In this document: positions 11,001 to 23,032 of the stretch, one piece after another
How positions within the stretch are numbered: the first letter of the stretch is position 1
Layout: each line of letters starts with the position of its first letter
Source: Anopheles merus
Taxonomy: Eukaryota > Arthropoda > Insecta > Diptera > Culicidae
Reading direction: 5' to 3'
Length of the DNA: 64,000 bases
NCBI RefSeq assembly: GCF_017562075.2
Contig: NC_054081.1
Location: forward strand, 13,828,528 to 13,892,527
The notes under the pieces: generated by a model
What the model saw: the letters and a program-made list of their open reading frames with translations, nothing else
What the model was told of the DNA's origin: nothing
The model's database searches: none
Position numbers and translations under genes: made by a program

Positions 11001-14000
11001 TTCACTGTGTACAGAACAAAGCTCCAAAAGAAACCATTTCCACCGAAACGAAAAAAAACACCTTGCAGTACATTTTAATACATTTTCCTCCTCTCCCTTC
11101 CCTATCCTTCCTTCATTTTCGCGCGTATTCTTTCTCGCTCGGGCAAAGTTTATCTTTTCCGATCAAGGTAACTTCAACGCAGGAGGTTCGATTTGCGAAG
11201 ATTAGAAGCACATTTTGGGTGCCGGTGGTGGTGGGCCTAATTTTACTTCGTTGCTGCTGTTCGTTTGCGTGGGTGGACGGGTGGGTGCCGACGTTGGTGG
11301 ATGCCCTATAACAAGATGATGATAGGTTGTCCCGTGCCTGTTTTTCTCTTCTTCTTCTGTTTGATTTTTTAAGAGTGTAACGCAAGGAAGCAGAACATGA
11401 ATTTTTATTGCGCGATTGAGACTTCCACAGGACGTCTTTTGGGGCTGTGAGTGCCTGTTTTTTTTTTTTTGTTGTTGCTTTCTTTACATTATTTTCCTCC
11501 GCTGGCAGATTTAGCGTACCTTCTTTCCTTGCGAGCGGAGAAATGTATTTGCTCGCGGGCTGAAGACGTTGATGGGTCGATTCGATTTTTGACCCACCGG
11601 AGGCTATTCGGAACATTCCGGAGCGGTAAGTATGCTTATAAACAAGATTCGATTTGTTCTTGATCGGTGCGCGCCGGGCAGGAGAATCGTTTAATTAAGA
11701 TTTCCACGAAAGCCACGTTTCCTGCCCTCAGGGCTGCCCGCCCGGACAGGTAGAGTGGTACTTTCTTTTTCCAGTTTTGTTTTTTTTTCTGCCGCCGGGG
11801 GCATTTTTTATTGGCAAAATCATAAATGAATTTTTTTTCTTTCAAGATATGCCCAAAAATGCCAGACAGACTGTGGACAGTGAGCGGGGGGAAAAAGAAA
11901 ATAAATAAACATAAATATCGATGCAGGCGAGGCGAAGGCCAAGAAAATTCTGGTCGGGGAAAATTGTGGCCCACCGTGTGCCAGGTGGTCATGTGGTTCA
12001 GTGTTGTTGTTTCTGTTTTTTTTTTGTTCTGTTGTGCTATTTCTCTTTTTATTTGTTTTGGTTTGTTTTCCGCCAGAGCAGGGGGGTTTGTCGCTTATTT
12101 CGATTTTTTGTTGCTGTTCCGATGCTCCGACCAATTGGCAGCTGGCGGCGTCGTACGGTACCCACTGACCACATTAATTTTGCTGCCACTGACTTACCCT
12201 GTCACGGGTATGTGTGTGTGTGTGTGTGTGGATGTGTGTTTTATGTTTCCCCCTTTCGCGCTCTTGCCGGCAAAGGTTTGATTTCTTTTTTCGACGATTT
12301 TTGTTTTGCTTACTGTACACCATTCACTCATCTTTCAATCTTACCCTCTTGTGTGTGTGTGCTCCGGGGGTATTTTTTTACTGTAGTTGCTGCCTTCGGT
12401 GATGCTGTTCCGCTACCGACCACTTAGACCGAGACCATGCAACCAAGAACCGGTGGCAAAGCGGAGAGAAGGGAGGGGGAGGGGGCTATTTTTGGTACAG
12501 CTTGTGGTCAAACAACCGCACCGTTATTTACTTTGATGGGTTTTCCAGCAAAAAAAACTACTCCACATGGTGACAGGGGCAGAGAGGCGGGTAAAAAGGG
12601 ATCAAATAACAGAACGCGTGACAGAATGAAGGTGTGGGCGTGTGTGATTCTTGTGTGTTTTTGATATCGTTTTTTTTTCTCTACCCGCCAAAGTAGCCGT
12701 ATGTGACGTGATCAACCAAAATAAGAGGAGAGAAGAAGAATAAAAAAAACCCGTCAGCCATATCAAATCATCAAAACTCGAACGTGAAGGCTGCTTGCTG
12801 ACTGGATTAATTTCCATCGCTCCCGCAGGTCGGGTGCGCTATTTATCCTTTTAGAGGTTTTTTTGTTGTTGTTGTTGTGGTGCTTTTTCTCCTTCTGCTT
12901 TTCTATTCACACTCATATCCTTTCAGAACATTGATGTTCACTTGTTTGCCCCCTGGAGGAAGAAAGACAGAGCGACAGAGAAAGGGAGAAACAGCTGAAG
13001 CGTTATTAAAAACTGAGTAGCCCCTGAATGCCCGCAACGAAAGTGCGGGGCGAAAAAGCGCGCGCAAAACGTAACGCAACGTTACACCGGCTACGAAACA
13101 GTAATTAAAACATTTGCCTGTGAAAAACAAACATTCATCTCGCGATGCACGAGGAGGAAAGGGAGTGATGTAAGCACAGGGAGAAAGGGACGAGTGCAGA
13201 GGATTAAGGTAGTAATCGGGACTGGACGAACGTATCATCCGGGCAGCGAAAGCGTACGAGCGGTCTGCAAAAAAACCCTTATTTTCCTGGGTTTTTTGTT
13301 GTACTTCGGTTTTATTTGCTTCCATTCCTGCAGCTCGCTTTCCGGCATTGCCCTACTGTAATTTATTAAGAGCTTGCGGGCACCACACATGGCCAGCGGG
13401 GAAGGTTTGAGAGGGTTTGAGTAGAAAACGCCAACCCAGGAAACATTTGCGCTTTTTGTGGGCGCCTAAAGTTAGGCAATTTGGCCCGAGCGTACGTTTG
13501 GGACAGGTAGGTGCAAGATAAAAGACACGCACACAACCGTACAGTGTTGGGTGCAATCGTTTCCATCCTTGTGTGCGTTAGTGTGTGTAACGTGTATGTG
13601 AGTGTGTGTGCTATACCACTAATCAATAAGTTCTAGCTTCACCTAAACGAGCGAATGCATTAAATCAAATTCGGCAAGATTGCACGCAAATAAACTGACT
13701 CGCTCGTTCGCCGCCGCACGGGATGAGGTCTTTTTACCTATTTCCCTCCCATGCTCCCTCTCCCCAACGATGATGAGCAGGCTAAACTGGCAGCCATAAA
13801 GTGCCACTCATAAATCATCAGCGCTGTCGCAGCGAACGGGCCCGGCCCCAGCCGACGTGCAGCAGTTGAGTTGATTTGAATCCGAACGACACGAAAATGG
13901 CACCGAATGAAGGTTTTGCGAATGAAGGGGAAAAGTGTCTTGTTCCCGTGCCGAGAGGAAGAAAAAAAATGAAGGTATAGGGCAAACCAGACACAGTTTC

Positions 14001-15040
14001 GCGTATCAGAACGCACGAACGGCCGGAAGAACAATGCCGCTCTTTGGTGCAAGACACAATAGAAGCATCATATACATACACACACACGCAGCGTCACGCG
14101 TGGATAAACGGCAGGAAGATACACACCCCGCGGAAAGTGTGCCACAGTCCCCTCCTCCCCCCTCAGCGGTGTACGGTACGGTCGATTTGATGAAAATGAG
14201 CACTCACCGTGCTCAAACAAAACGCAACGCACACAGACTAGGAGACAAGAAAAACACGCTCGCAAAAGTCGCCAAAACAGACGCGTGCGGTAAGGTGACG
14301 CAGAAGGAAAAGAAGATAAAAGTAGAGCAGAGGGTGGGGGGAAAAATGGCACAATCAACACAACGGGAGAGAGAGAGCAGCAAAAAAAAACTAAGGTAAC
14401 GAAAGGAAGCTGCGACACATCCTCCGGGTCCCCGACTGCCCGACCGGCTGCCGAATGACTCACACGCCCGGGCGCCGGGCTGAAAACGGATGCGAAAAAT
14501 CAAAGCAAAAATCAAAAGCCCGAATAATCAAAGGCCAAAAAGGCGGCCGTACCCACACGTGTGACAGCCCCGGCACGTGCCGCGGAAGAGGAAGCCGGAG
14601 ATGACGATGATGCGTTATGATAAATTGTTGGATGATTTTACCGACATTTGCACCGGAGGGCGCACGGGCTTTCGGGTTTGCTTTTCGCCAGCCCTTCCCT
14701 GCCGAATCGTTTCCCGGGAGCTCGAGGATTCGCGTTGGCTGTCTACCTTTTTCGGGGTGGCCGATCTCCCGATGATACCGTTGCGCTCGACACGGAACGG
14801 ACGGAACCGGGTCCGTTCGCCCGTTACGGTCCATTTGCGTGACCGTCATCATTCAATCAAGCGCACACCAGGGGAGGAGGGGAAGGGGGAAACAATCGAA
14901 AGAGATTCGTCATCGTCGCGACCGAGTGATACATCCACGGGGTTCGGTGGGTGCGTTGGATGGGTGGAAAAGTTTGGCAAGGAAAACGCCGATACCGTGA
15001 GCGAGCGTATCGAAGCATCGTCTAGCAATTAGAGTGTGTC
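11001..15040. other. GC-rich block B, no coding exon recognised
   Basis: This is mixed GC-rich sequence with TG tracts (12209-12232, 12350-12362, 13570-13608, 15050-15084) and poly-T/poly-A stretches. AT-rich cores occur in GC context, for example around 14610-14650. Open frames up to about 168 codons run through (TG)n and lack domains. A 151-codon plus-strand frame at 14577-15032 is stop-free but has no family resemblance. No recognised transposon is present. Confidence 0.5.
13463..13479 (-). promoter_or_regulatory. Su(Hw)-type insulator motif
   Basis: CGCCTAAAGTTAGGCAA has three mismatches to the reverse consensus and is preceded by a G, giving GCGCC. On the minus strand CA lies at the expected upstream position, but the TTTTGY block is absent. 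It is a lone copy inside a GC-rich block. Confidence 0.45.
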
Positions 15041-16040
15041 AGCGTTTTGTTGTGCGTGTGTCTGTGTGTATGTGTGTGTGTGTCAGATTTGAATCGTTTG
15101 TGACTATTGTAGTTACCAGACTTATACGCAATCAAAACAAACAATCGATTGTTGAAATGTAACTATTGTGCCCCTAAATGTATGTTATTTTCGTAACAAA
15201 TCACACATTTTAGAGCAGAAATAACCCGATTCTAAAACGCTAACTGACAAAAAAGAGATAAGTTTCGTCTTTGACTCTTTGCCATCTTTGCCATGCTGAA
15301 GACATGACTTTTGCATTGCAGGTGAATTTGCATTTTTTTTTTCAGTTCGATAATTATTATACGCATTGATCTACGAAGCGATCATCTAAAATAATTGTTT
15401 AAAAAATGCTAATGCATACTGTAATGCCTACGTGTTATCCTAATAGCCTTTAATTTTTTGTTGGCTCATTTATCCTAAAAACTTATGAATCATTATTACA
15501 ATAAGAAAAATTGCTTGACCTATAAGAAATAGAACAAAAAAGAAAAACATATCAAATTTAAATATTACGCCTTTTTTACGTCAAGATTATGATATCCTTT
15601 AATGAAAGCAACATAGCAAAGTCAAACAACAGACAATTTGAAAAATATATATTCAAATAATTTACTTCTCCTTTCACTCTCAAAAAATGGAAAGACAAAA
15701 TCAACAGTTGAACAATTCTGGTGTGGTATACTGAAAGGAAGTTAAAATATGATACTTTTTAAATTATGTATCTATTTATTTAATTATGCTTTGATTTCCA
15801 GATTATTTTTAGTTTTTTTATCAATCTATTCATTTACTTATTTTATTTATTTATTTATTTATTGATTCTCTAGATGATTTATTATTTATAAATTAATTTA
15901 ATTTCTTTCTATTGCGTTATTTCTTTATGTTTTATTTATTTCTTTATGAATTTATTGTATTTATGTATTTATATATTTATTGAAGATAAGTGCATAGCTC
16001 ACGCAGGGGCTTTCTTAGAAACTAAACTTAAGCTAGCCTT
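15041..16040. other. AT-rich island, no gene
   Basis: Strongly AT-rich sequence with (TTTA)n-type repeats around 15838-15865 and 15950-15980. A weak resemblance to the Su(Hw)-type core (13 of 17 matches) occurs near 15405 but is not called. I see no coding sequence or transposon terminus. Confidence 0.6.
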
Positions 16041-16079
16041 ACTAACTATATGTTTGAACACAGACATAAACATTTTAAC

Positions 16080-16700
16080 GTGGCAATAGTTATATTGAAG
16101 TAAATATCAGTAGAACTTATTGAAAGTTTTACACATTCAGATAAATTGAATCTCCTGAGCTTTTCTGTAAGTTCACATACGGGTAATCCTAAGCAAAAAG
16201 TCCCGAGGGCGTAGTGCGTGTTCGGGACCATACAAATTAATCTTAAGAAGAGGCTCGAGTGCATCGATTTCGCCTTTAATTAGTTTTGCTACACAAACTG
16301 CTTATGCAACCTTCCTGTGTCTTTCTAAGGACTGCAGACCCAGAAGAAGCCGTCTAGTCTCATATGTAGGAGGCTGATCTATATTCCATCTTGAGGTTCC
16401 AGTAGCTACTCTAGTAAACTTTTTCTGAATACGCTCAATATGTTGTTCGTGTGTAGTAACCATCTTACAACATTGAATTCGAGTATGAACCGGACTATGG
16501 CGACGAAAAGTTCTTTTCGTTCTTTTTACAGAAAGTGTTATTGAAATCTGATGTCAGATGTTGTATAAAACCTAGCTGCCAATATGGTTTGTCGATGATT
16601 TTTTCGATTGAATGATGGTTTATCCAGACTCCAGGCTCTAATTCCTGTCCAAAAATCTTACCAAAGTTATCCAGTAGAGGTTCTGACTTCAACTTATGGG
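16080..16700 (-). pseudogene. decayed non-LTR retrotransposon (LINE), reverse transcriptase C-terminal region
   Basis: Minus-strand frames, joined across frameshifts and in-frame stops, recover the usual order of segments downstream of a LINE reverse-transcriptase core. These are a GVWINHH segment (about 16640-16620), a WQLGFIQHLTSDFN segment (about 16590-16550), FVAIVRFILEF (about 16510-16475), HIERIQKKFTR (about 16445), YETRRLLLGLQSLE (about 16365-16325), AKLIKGEID (about 16280) and RPRDFLLRI (about 16200). These landmarks are typical of Jockey/CR1-superfamily ORF2. Several stops and at least one frameshift make it non-functional. The catalytic part and both element ends are missing or unrecognisable. 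Confidence 0.75.
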
Positions 16701-16786
16701 TCTTTACCTATTACCAAAGCGGACAAACAAGTAAAAAGTTTATGACCGCTAGAATCATTTCGAGCATTCCACGATTAGTGGCAATA

Positions 16787-16817
16787 CGCCTAAATGTATG
16801 CAATTTGTACAACAAAA
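16787..16817 (-). promoter_or_regulatory. Su(Hw)-type insulator motif, perfect consensus with upstream module
   Basis: CGCCTAAATGTATGCAA at 16787-16803 is an exact match to the window consensus. It is followed by TTTGTACAACAAAA, so on the minus strand TTTTGT, TGTA, CA and AA precede TTGC. It lies just beyond the LINE relic near the edge of the AT-rich island. This is the best reference copy in the window. Confidence 0.65.
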
Positions 16818-17090
16818 TTAGCTTTTCAAGCAATCGGTAAATTGTTTCAAGCATTTGTCGGTCTGATTTGTCTAGAAAAAACCAGAAAGGTTTCAATCTA
16901 TTTCAACCTCCTTGCCTGGGTTGCAGTAAAAGATTGATGTTGTCCGAAAATCCAACCTCATTCGGCAAGAATACAAACCGCTCCCAGGTTGGTCGGGTCA
17001 GCAACATACGACAAATAATCGTTTTCTCTTCCTCTTCGAATTGTGTCGAACGTTTCCCCTCTATCGACTCACTCGCTGCCAGATAAATCA

Positions 17091-18064
17091 AACTAGTACG
17101 ATTCTAATGATACGCTTCTCCAGCTCCTCTACAAACACACACGCACACATATGAACGTACCTGTACGTTCGTTCCCAATAGCCGAAGACCTCCAGCAGGC
17201 GAAAGTGATGGATAAACATAATTAGATCTTAATTGTTTTCGGAGTGAACTCCATTCCGTGCATCTGTACGTCTGTGTGTCGGTGCGTGTGAGTGATTAAG
17301 TCACTGTCCGTGCGTACCTTCCAGGAACTGAGACGAAACGTTGATTCCGCATTTCCCGACCAGCAATACGGACGACCAGCCTTGACTTGAACTTGCGGCA
17401 GAGCTCGAAGCTCACGAAAAACAAATCAACCGCTTACGTACGCCCGGTACACTTTTCTACGCTTCCGACAGCACAGTAGAAGTTCCGTTCCGCTTCAGAA
17501 TTCGCACACACACACGTACATTCTGCTCCAGTTCCTGGGTGGGGTGCCGTGTGTGGCTTGCCATCCCATGCCGGGACCGAAAGGCGATAGTGGTGCACAC
17601 AAAAGAAATCTTCCTTTCTACACCACCTGTCACGCCAACCCACTTACACCGTAACGCATACCACCGCAACCGATACACAAGCGCTAATTGCGAAGAGCAC
17701 ACACACACACACAGGCGAATGGAAGGCGGAAAGGACGAGGAGGCCGATCCTCCACCAGTTGTTGTCCAGCGGTTGCTTGTAGAGATAATTGCAACGTCGA
17801 CTGCCTGTTGTACATCGCCCAACAAACACCACCCGCCAACTTCGGTCCCTCCTCTGCGCCACCTTTCCTACCATAAACCGTTTAGCACGGTCGAATCGAA
17901 TGCTCCACTTCGCTCACGAGCCAATCGAATCGAAACCGAAAATATCGTCCTGCTCGCCCCAAACTCACCTTCCAATGCACTCGCTCTTTCTCGCTCTTGC
18001 TCTCTGCCCAGCGAACGACGTCACGTCAACGAGTGAAGCTAAATTGTCTGCACAACCACCCGAC

Positions 18065-18098
<34 letters not shown>

Positions 18099-18720
18099 CC
18101 AGCGTGTTTCGGTGTGTTGTATGTGCTTACGAGTATCATGTTTACATTGCTATTTAGAAAGCAATCAACCCTAATCGATACTGTAATCCATCATATCAAA
18201 TTCAGGTCTGTTCCGGTGCGCTCCCGAAGCGCTCCGACTGATGCCCGAAAGCGTGTGCGTCTCGGTATGTGTGTGTGTATCTCTGTGTGTATGAGTGTCT
18301 ATCGATGTTTGCTCGCGCAAAGACATACACTCGAAGTGACGGCTTGCTGGGATGCTGTGTGAGCCTACGGTGAGCATCCTAAGTGATGGCTCTGGCGAAA
18401 CACCACGCACTCCTTCCTACCTGCTCCAATCAGACACTCTACGGGTGTAGGTAGAAATCCTATAGAGCTAAACAAGCACACACACACTCTCACTCCCACT
18501 AATATTGTGCAATTTTGCCTCGATATGAGGCAACCACGTGTTCGGCGCTAGGCGGTATTGATTGGCGGTAATGATTAAGGAAGTTTCCCAAGTTTCTCGC
18601 TTTTTTTGTATGTCCTACATGGACAGCCACAAACGCCCACAAGTTATTGGGTGGGAAAAAGACACTCGAACATTTTTCGAATGATGTCGTTTTTTCACGT
18701 TCGACGATTTGTCGAGCATC
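17091..18720. other. GC-mid block with TG/CA tracts
   Basis: This holds a homeodomain-type AT core around 17215-17235 and CA/TG repeats at 17120-17150, 17505-17516, 17698-17714, 18067-18094 and 18265-18300. Open frames of about 120-165 codons cross the repeats and have no domain. No transposon or RNA gene is recognised. Confidence 0.5.
18067..18094 (+). repeat. (TG)14 microsatellite
   Basis: Perfect dinucleotide tract of 28 bp. Confidence 0.95.
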
Positions 18721-18721
18721 G

Positions 18722-18752
18722 CGCCTAAATGAAGGCAATTTGTGTCACAAAA
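18722..18752 (-). promoter_or_regulatory. Su(Hw)-type insulator motif with upstream module
   Basis: The core CGCCTAAATGAAGGCAA (18722-18738) has two mismatches. The minus-strand upstream module TTTTGTGACACAAA precedes TTGC at the fixed spacing. It lies exactly at the left edge of a short AT-rich island (18740-19080), with the AT-module side facing in. Confidence 0.6.
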
Positions 18753-19082
18753 TCAACGCGTTTAAAGTGAGTGGAGTTAATTCGATCTAACAAATAGAAT
18801 AAGTTGTAGAATACTTCTTTATGATCAATAAGCATGATCACAATAAGGTAGAAATTGTCAAAAATAATCGATCTAGAAATTGATTATTTATTATTTCATT
18901 TCATTTATGATGTAATTAAGAAGCTATTTATCGTATTCTTTTTAAATTTCTCGAATGCATCAAGAGAACAGTTGAACTATTTGAACAAAGAATGAGCAAA
19001 TAATGTAACCAAATCATCGTAATTTTTTTTCCTATTATTTTTTATTTTCCGATCGATTTCTTCTGCACAACGCCTCGCAATG
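18753..19082. other. AT-rich island between two Su(Hw)-type motifs
   Basis: About 330 bp of AT-rich sequence lies between motif copies at 18722 and 19083. No open frame, repeat or transposon terminus is recognised. Confidence 0.6.
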
Positions 19083-19099
19083 CGCCTAAATGTATGCAA
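19083..19099 (-). promoter_or_regulatory. Su(Hw)-type insulator motif, perfect consensus
   Basis: CGCCTAAATGTATGCAA is an exact match, preceded by G. The upstream TTTTGY module is not clear here. It marks the right edge of the AT-rich island 18753-19082. Unlike the left-edge copy, its AT-module side points away from the island. Confidence 0.6.
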
Positions 19100-21978
19100 T
19101 TCGATGGACTAAATAACGCTTTCGCTGAAACGCTGTACGAATTAGAGCACCGCTGCTCGAAACAGTAATCAAAATGAGATCTTAAAATGGATTTCAAAAC
19201 CTCAACCACTCAAATCGACGTGAATTTCCCAACCACTTCCCAAACTGCCGACCCGAACCAGCTTGTTTACATTACGGTGACCGCAGCCGGTGTTGATGAA
19301 TTTATTTATCCACACACAACCATGCTTTCCCATTCCTCCCTCCAACGTTCTTTCATTGTTGTTTTTTTTCTCCTTTACCACCCCCAAACAATCATCACCC
19401 TCATCATCGTTCGGTCGTTCGTTCAGCCGAAACGATAAACAATCAGTTCGATGTCAAACCGATGAATGGCGCCGGTGTGTTCATTTCGCCCTTCCCCGGT
19501 GCTTCTTTCATCTGCAGTACCGTGCCGGTGGAAGCAAAAACCAAAGTAAAAAAAAAACCTCTCTCTACGTTTCCGCCCACCTTTGGCATTAGGCGCTGTT
19601 TCGCTACTGCAAAACGGTGGAGTGAACCCTTCCGCCAATGCCAAACGGTAAGGGAGTCATTTTCACCCCAAACACAATAAAAAAACAACACAACACACCG
19701 GGCAGAGAAAACGATATCCGCAGCCGCTCCAACGGCCCAGGGATTGTAAACCCCGAAATATGATGGATAGGGGTATCGGGCACGGCAATACACCGCCCGT
19801 GCTATCCACGTGTGCCGGGCGGGCAGAACACTGCGTGTTGCCACGGCATTCCGGGCACGTATTTGACGCAGATTGAAGTCGAGCGTGTGATAAAACCTGA
19901 ATCGGTCGATTCGGTTTTTCGTCTTTTCGGCCCTGCCGAAAGGTTGGTGGTTGGAGGTTGGTGCGAAATGGGGCGCACCAGGAGGTGTTAATAAATAATG
20001 AATTCAAAAATTATTTTCACCATCACCATCTGTGATTTTTTGGCGTTTGCATCTTTTATGGGGTTCGCTTTCGCTTTTGTTGCTGTTTTGCTGTTTTGTC
20101 TTTCTTTTGGCTTTTGTTGGAAACACAGAGAGGCCAGAATGAGGATGTAGAACTGTTACCGTTTGACCAGTGGCAGTTGCTGTCTAGCAAGCCTTTCTGT
20201 CACGCTCAATTAATTAATGACGAAATATGGCTCGGCTTACCTTTTCGAAGGTGTTTGTGCCCGCTGGCTCTTTGCTTTGTGCTACTGAGCTAAGAAAACC
20301 AGGCCAAGAAGGACCGACGCCGAAAGCGCCCCAACCTCGAGCCAACAATCGCTCACAATCGCCACCGAAACCAAGATCCGAATCGAATACGCCCTCTTCA
20401 ACCACCCAGCCCAACGTGTAGCCCAGCTCTCCCCAAGACCATAAATCCTGCGTGCAGCTTGTTCCACCGGAGACTGCGATCCGTGACTTTATTTATTTCT
20501 CGCCGGGACCAACCCACCTCGGCCGGTCGTCCAGGTCGGCCGGAACGTTTCCGTGTGTTCCCGGGATATTTGTGTTTTGAATTTTAATGGGCAAAAATCG
20601 GACGATATGGGGTGGCGAACCGCCCTGCCGTGGAACAAGCAGGGGGGGGGGGGGGGGAAAGGTGGTCACCAGCTGCAAAAACCGTTGGAGCTCGGTTGCG
20701 GTACAGGGGGCGCTGGGAAGGAAATGTGATTTACCTACTAACCAAGGGAATGATTGTGTTGTCCACGACTGTGTACGGGGTGGGTGGCCCACCACACCAC
20801 CGCCTGCGGTAGACGAGTGATAACTTTATTCTTGGCGAGGTGTGTTTCCCGTTGTGTTTTGTTGTACGTTTTTATTTTCCTCCCGTTCCCGTGGCCGGCT
20901 TTTGTCGTTCTTGGTGCTGCAATAATCAGCGCGCAAGGTAGGCCGGGCGGGGAAGGACGCTCTGTGGTATGATAATCCAATCCGAGTGTATTTCGAGAAC
21001 TCCGAGGCACACCGAAGAAAGAACAGAGCGGGAGTAAAGCCTCCCAAATGAACTGCCTGTTCGGGGCGGGGGGGATGGGCGCACCAGCTCAACGATCAGC
21101 TCCGGGCAACATTACCTTCCCGAGCTGCTTTCTGCACACAATTGTATGGTCATGTGTTTAGCCCAGCCACCCTCCTCCCAGTGCTGCAGATTTTGGGTTG
21201 AATGATTTTAACCTTCACGGTAAGGGAATTACGGCTAAACCGTACGGGGCCCGGGCATAAAACCTAAAAGAAGAAAGCGAATAGAAAGCACAAATCAGCT
21301 CCGACCAGCTCGAAGGCGTCTCCGGAAACACTCACCCACGCTGGCTTTTGTTGGGTTGCCGGTGCAAGCGTCCCGGAAATCCCAATGCAACAGACCATCG
21401 ATAAGGCTGGGAGCTCCGATGCCCCGGTGCTGTGCACGAAAATAATTACGCTGGGACTTCCTGAGCAATTAAAATCCAAATCACTTACCTTTAGCGTTGC
21501 TCTGCATCTTCGCTACAACACCCACACACACACACACACATAGGGAGCAGATTTGTTTTGCAGCGGAGGTTTGAGCGCAGCAACGCTATCTGTCTCGTAA
21601 AAGACGCAACTACACACGCTCACACACACACACACACACAAAGCGTATTCAAGTGGCGTACCCCCATGGGAGCGCTCGACTTCTGTGCGCTCTTTGCACC
21701 GAGCGGCACAGCTCCGGCAACCTTTCGGTCGCCTTATCTTTCCCACACTCACGCAACAACTGTCACTGTCGCCGGTGTTTCGCATTTTACGTCAAACGGG
21801 CGGCCACTCGATCCCTGAGCTGAGCGCGCGCTCGCACCTCACATACTGCGGTAGCTATCGAGTTTAGCCCAAATTAAACACACACACACACACACACATG
21901 CGGCACAACTTTGCAAAATATGCGAACAACACAGTGACCAGTACGGGGACGGCGGCTTACTTAGCGCTTTACCTTTTA
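19100..21978. other. GC-rich block, no coding exon recognised
   Basis: GC-rich sequence with a run of 16 G at 20642-20657, CA repeats at 21524-21541, 21620-21641 and 21876-21899, and AT cores such as the AATTAATTAATGA segment near 20208. Open frames are short, overlapping and without domains. No transposon is recognised. Confidence 0.5.
20642..20657 (+). repeat. (G)16 homopolymer
   Basis: An uninterrupted run of 16 G. Structure-prone, and its length in the assembly is uncertain. Confidence 0.9.
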
Positions 21979-23032
21979 GGGGTTATCCATCAATTACGAA
22001 ACTCACAGATAGGGTGAGGCGAGGGTGTCGTCAAACGTTACGATACTATACATTGGGGAGGAGAGAGGTGGGGCCTAAACTTTCATCACGCAACGCAAAA
22101 TAAAAAATCCGAAAAAACTTTTCTCCAATAGGAACTGAACACTAACAGATCACAGTTCTTCTTGACTTATCAACCTGCGCGGCCTATGTCGGCCTATGCA
22201 TGATTTCGCGGTTGTTCCCAAGTATATTCCCGAGTAATACGGTTCTCGACTTATGCAGCTTCGGAGACACGCGGTTTTTTATTTTATTTTACAGATTAAA
22301 TGTCTAATCAGTACAATTTGCTTCAAGAATTGTCCAACGCAGTATAAATGGCATTTTTTCTAATACATTTACATAAACCACTTAAAAGCCACAAATAACA
22401 AAATGTTCCGCACGAATCGTATCAAATAAAGTATACATCAAATAAGAATTGATACGTTGTTAGGTCGTGCGAGTATATTTCAATTTAATGATCATTCCAT
22501 CGGGATCATGAGGCATTTGATCCTAGTGGTGTTCGGTACACGCGATTCGAATCAAGTGGCAAGAGCAATAACTGTAACGCTGGAAAAATACCTTTCCATT
22601 CCCTTTTTGTTTAAAATAATCTGAGGATGGACTTACTGTATTTATCCTTTTGTTATTTTCAACCGGGACGATCATTGAAGCCATAATTCCAATTTGAAGC
22701 CATAATTCCGATTTTGCTTACTATTTGTAAGACGTGCGTAACATATAAAGCATCACATGCTATTTGACAAAGGATAGCCAAATGCATGACGATACAACAT
22801 CTAAAGCCAAAGAACAAAACAAAGCAAATCTGAAAAGGTGGGGATGTCAAACATTCTACAAAAAATCTGATTCTGTTCAAAACCAGAAGCACTTGAAGGG
22901 GTAGGGGGGGGGGTGATGGGTAGTCATTACCTGTTACATATTTTTAGGAAGGTTCTCTTCCAACGTTATAGTTTGTTGCACTAGAGCAGGGATTCGATAA
23001 TAAACTATGTGCGTTACGTCATTGATGGATGG
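21979..23032. mobile_element. probable MITE or deleted DNA transposon with ATCCATCAAT-type ends
   Basis: The left end reads GGGGTTATCCATCAATTACG (21979 on). Near 23009-23032 the right side reads GTGCGTTACGTCATTGATGG. The 22 bases starting ATCCATCAAT match in inverted orientation with three mismatches. The G-rich sequence after the left end (22010-22075) is typical of a widespread insect MITE group with ATCCATNAATTACGTAAC termini, as I remember it. The 1.05-kb AT-rich interior has no coding capacity. A second partial G-rich end near 22895-22925 suggests nesting. Target duplication is unresolved. Confidence 0.45.

Noticed and set aside
22060..22095. GGGGCCTAAACTTTCATCACG as another copy of the CGCCTAAA motif
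   Set aside because: Only CCTAAA is shared. The TATGCAA half is absent and it lies inside a MITE with its own end structure.
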